A DNA stretch of 38,249 nucleotides from a virus: IMG/VR virus record IMGVR_UViG_3300044684_000585, positions 1 through 38,249 of that record; one strand, 5' to 3'. Both the position numbers and the translations under genes were made by a program. Below the pieces are notes generated by a model, which saw only the letters and a program-made list of their open reading frames with translations, did no database searches and was not told the origin of the DNA. Of the stretch, positions 37,988 through 38,249 are shown in pieces (positions within the stretch are counted from its first letter, which is position 1; every line of letters starts with the position of its first letter).

Positions 37988-38249
37988 CGACAACCTGATC
38001 GAGCGCCTTGCCGCAGCTGTGGCCGATCGTATCCGGCCGCAGATCCCTTTCGACTACGAGATGTGGGACATCGCAACGATCGCTGCATGCTTGAAGCTCA
38101 GTGAAGCGCAAGTGCGCGAGCGCCTAGCGCCGCAGCCGGACTTCCCTAAGGCAATCCGCCTTCCCACTGCCACCGGCGCCAGGGGTCACGCTCGCTATCG
38201 TGCAAAGGAGGTGTTTGCGTGGATGATGAAGTACCAGGACAAACATTGA
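37980..38249 (+). CDS. Excisionase-like HTH protein
   Basis: An 89-residue protein with a MerR/AlpA-type winged HTH: MWDIATIAACLKLSEAQVRERLAPQPDFPKAIRLP, then ARYRAKEVFAWM. This is the pattern of small recombination directionality factors and AlpA-like regulators. In the circular phage it would lie beside the integrase gene across attP, in the same direction. GAGGAG precedes the ATG. The stop codon is the last codon of the window, so attR, if next, is just outside. Confidence 0.7.
   Translation: MADDNLIERLAAAVADRIRPQIPFDYEMWDIATIAACLKLSEAQVRERLAPQPDFPKAIRLPTATGARGHARYRAKEVFAWMMKYQDKH

Overview
The window is a high-GC proteobacterial chromosome segment carrying most of one siphovirus-type (lambda-like) prophage inserted at a tRNA-Leu(CAA) gene. 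Gene families, the T6SS cargo and base composition suggest a beta-proteobacterium of the Burkholderiales, perhaps an Oxalobacteraceae member such as Massilia; this is inference from style, since no host marker beyond a permease fragment and the tRNA is present.

Layout, left to right. 1-788: host DNA, namely the N-terminal part of an APC-type permease (minus) and tRNA-Leu, whose 3' end is the probable attL. 969-1985: tyrosine integrase. 2078-3512: a plus-strand cargo cassette, hcp - Tai4/Rap1a-type immunity - Tae4-type amidase effector, which belongs to type VI secretion rather than to the phage life cycle. 3559-4757: an adenine DNA methyltransferase and a small ORF. 4830-6338 (minus): lysis cassette (holin, small membrane protein, GH24 endolysin, nested Rz/Rz1 spanins). 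6476-26729 (minus, transcribed right to left): the late operon, starting with a minor tail protein Z homologue, then TerS, TerL, gpW-like protein, lambda-type portal, a protease-capsid fusion, head-tail joining genes, major tail protein, G/GT chaperone with a -1 frameshift, tape measure, DUF2460, DUF2163/BR0599, NlpC/P60, J-like hub and tail fibre. 26745-27017: a sigma70-like promoter followed by three tandem intrinsic terminators, lying directly after a gene in the position of lambda Q.

27014-32693 (minus) is the early lytic operon: Cro/YdaS-like regulator, YmfL-like regulator, a small protein, a TOPRIM-VirE primase-helicase, a repeat-rich intergenic region, a small protein and the Q-position gene. 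32798-33313 (plus) is a repressor that lacks a self-cleavage domain. It is opposed by a small minus-strand gene with a LexA-type SOS box upstream, which suggests an SOS-controlled anti-repressor. 33754-38249 (plus) is a second early operon: small ORFs, a ParB-family protein fused to an H-NS-type DNA-binding module, an SF3-like ATPase and an excisionase-like HTH protein at the window edge. One operator type, GTATAG-N5-CTATAC, overlaps both the leftward promoter (32723-32751) and the rightward one (33687-33716), so one repressor may control both early operons.

Four points deserve most attention: the T6SS effector/immunity/Hcp cargo with a hairpin that hides the hcp Shine-Dalgarno sequence; the SOS-box/non-cleavable-repressor circuit; the ParB-H-NS fusion; and a 16-bp palindrome (GTGCAGACGTCTGCAC and close variants) found five times, twice between genes and three times inside coding sequence. 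attR was not found and probably lies just beyond the right edge.
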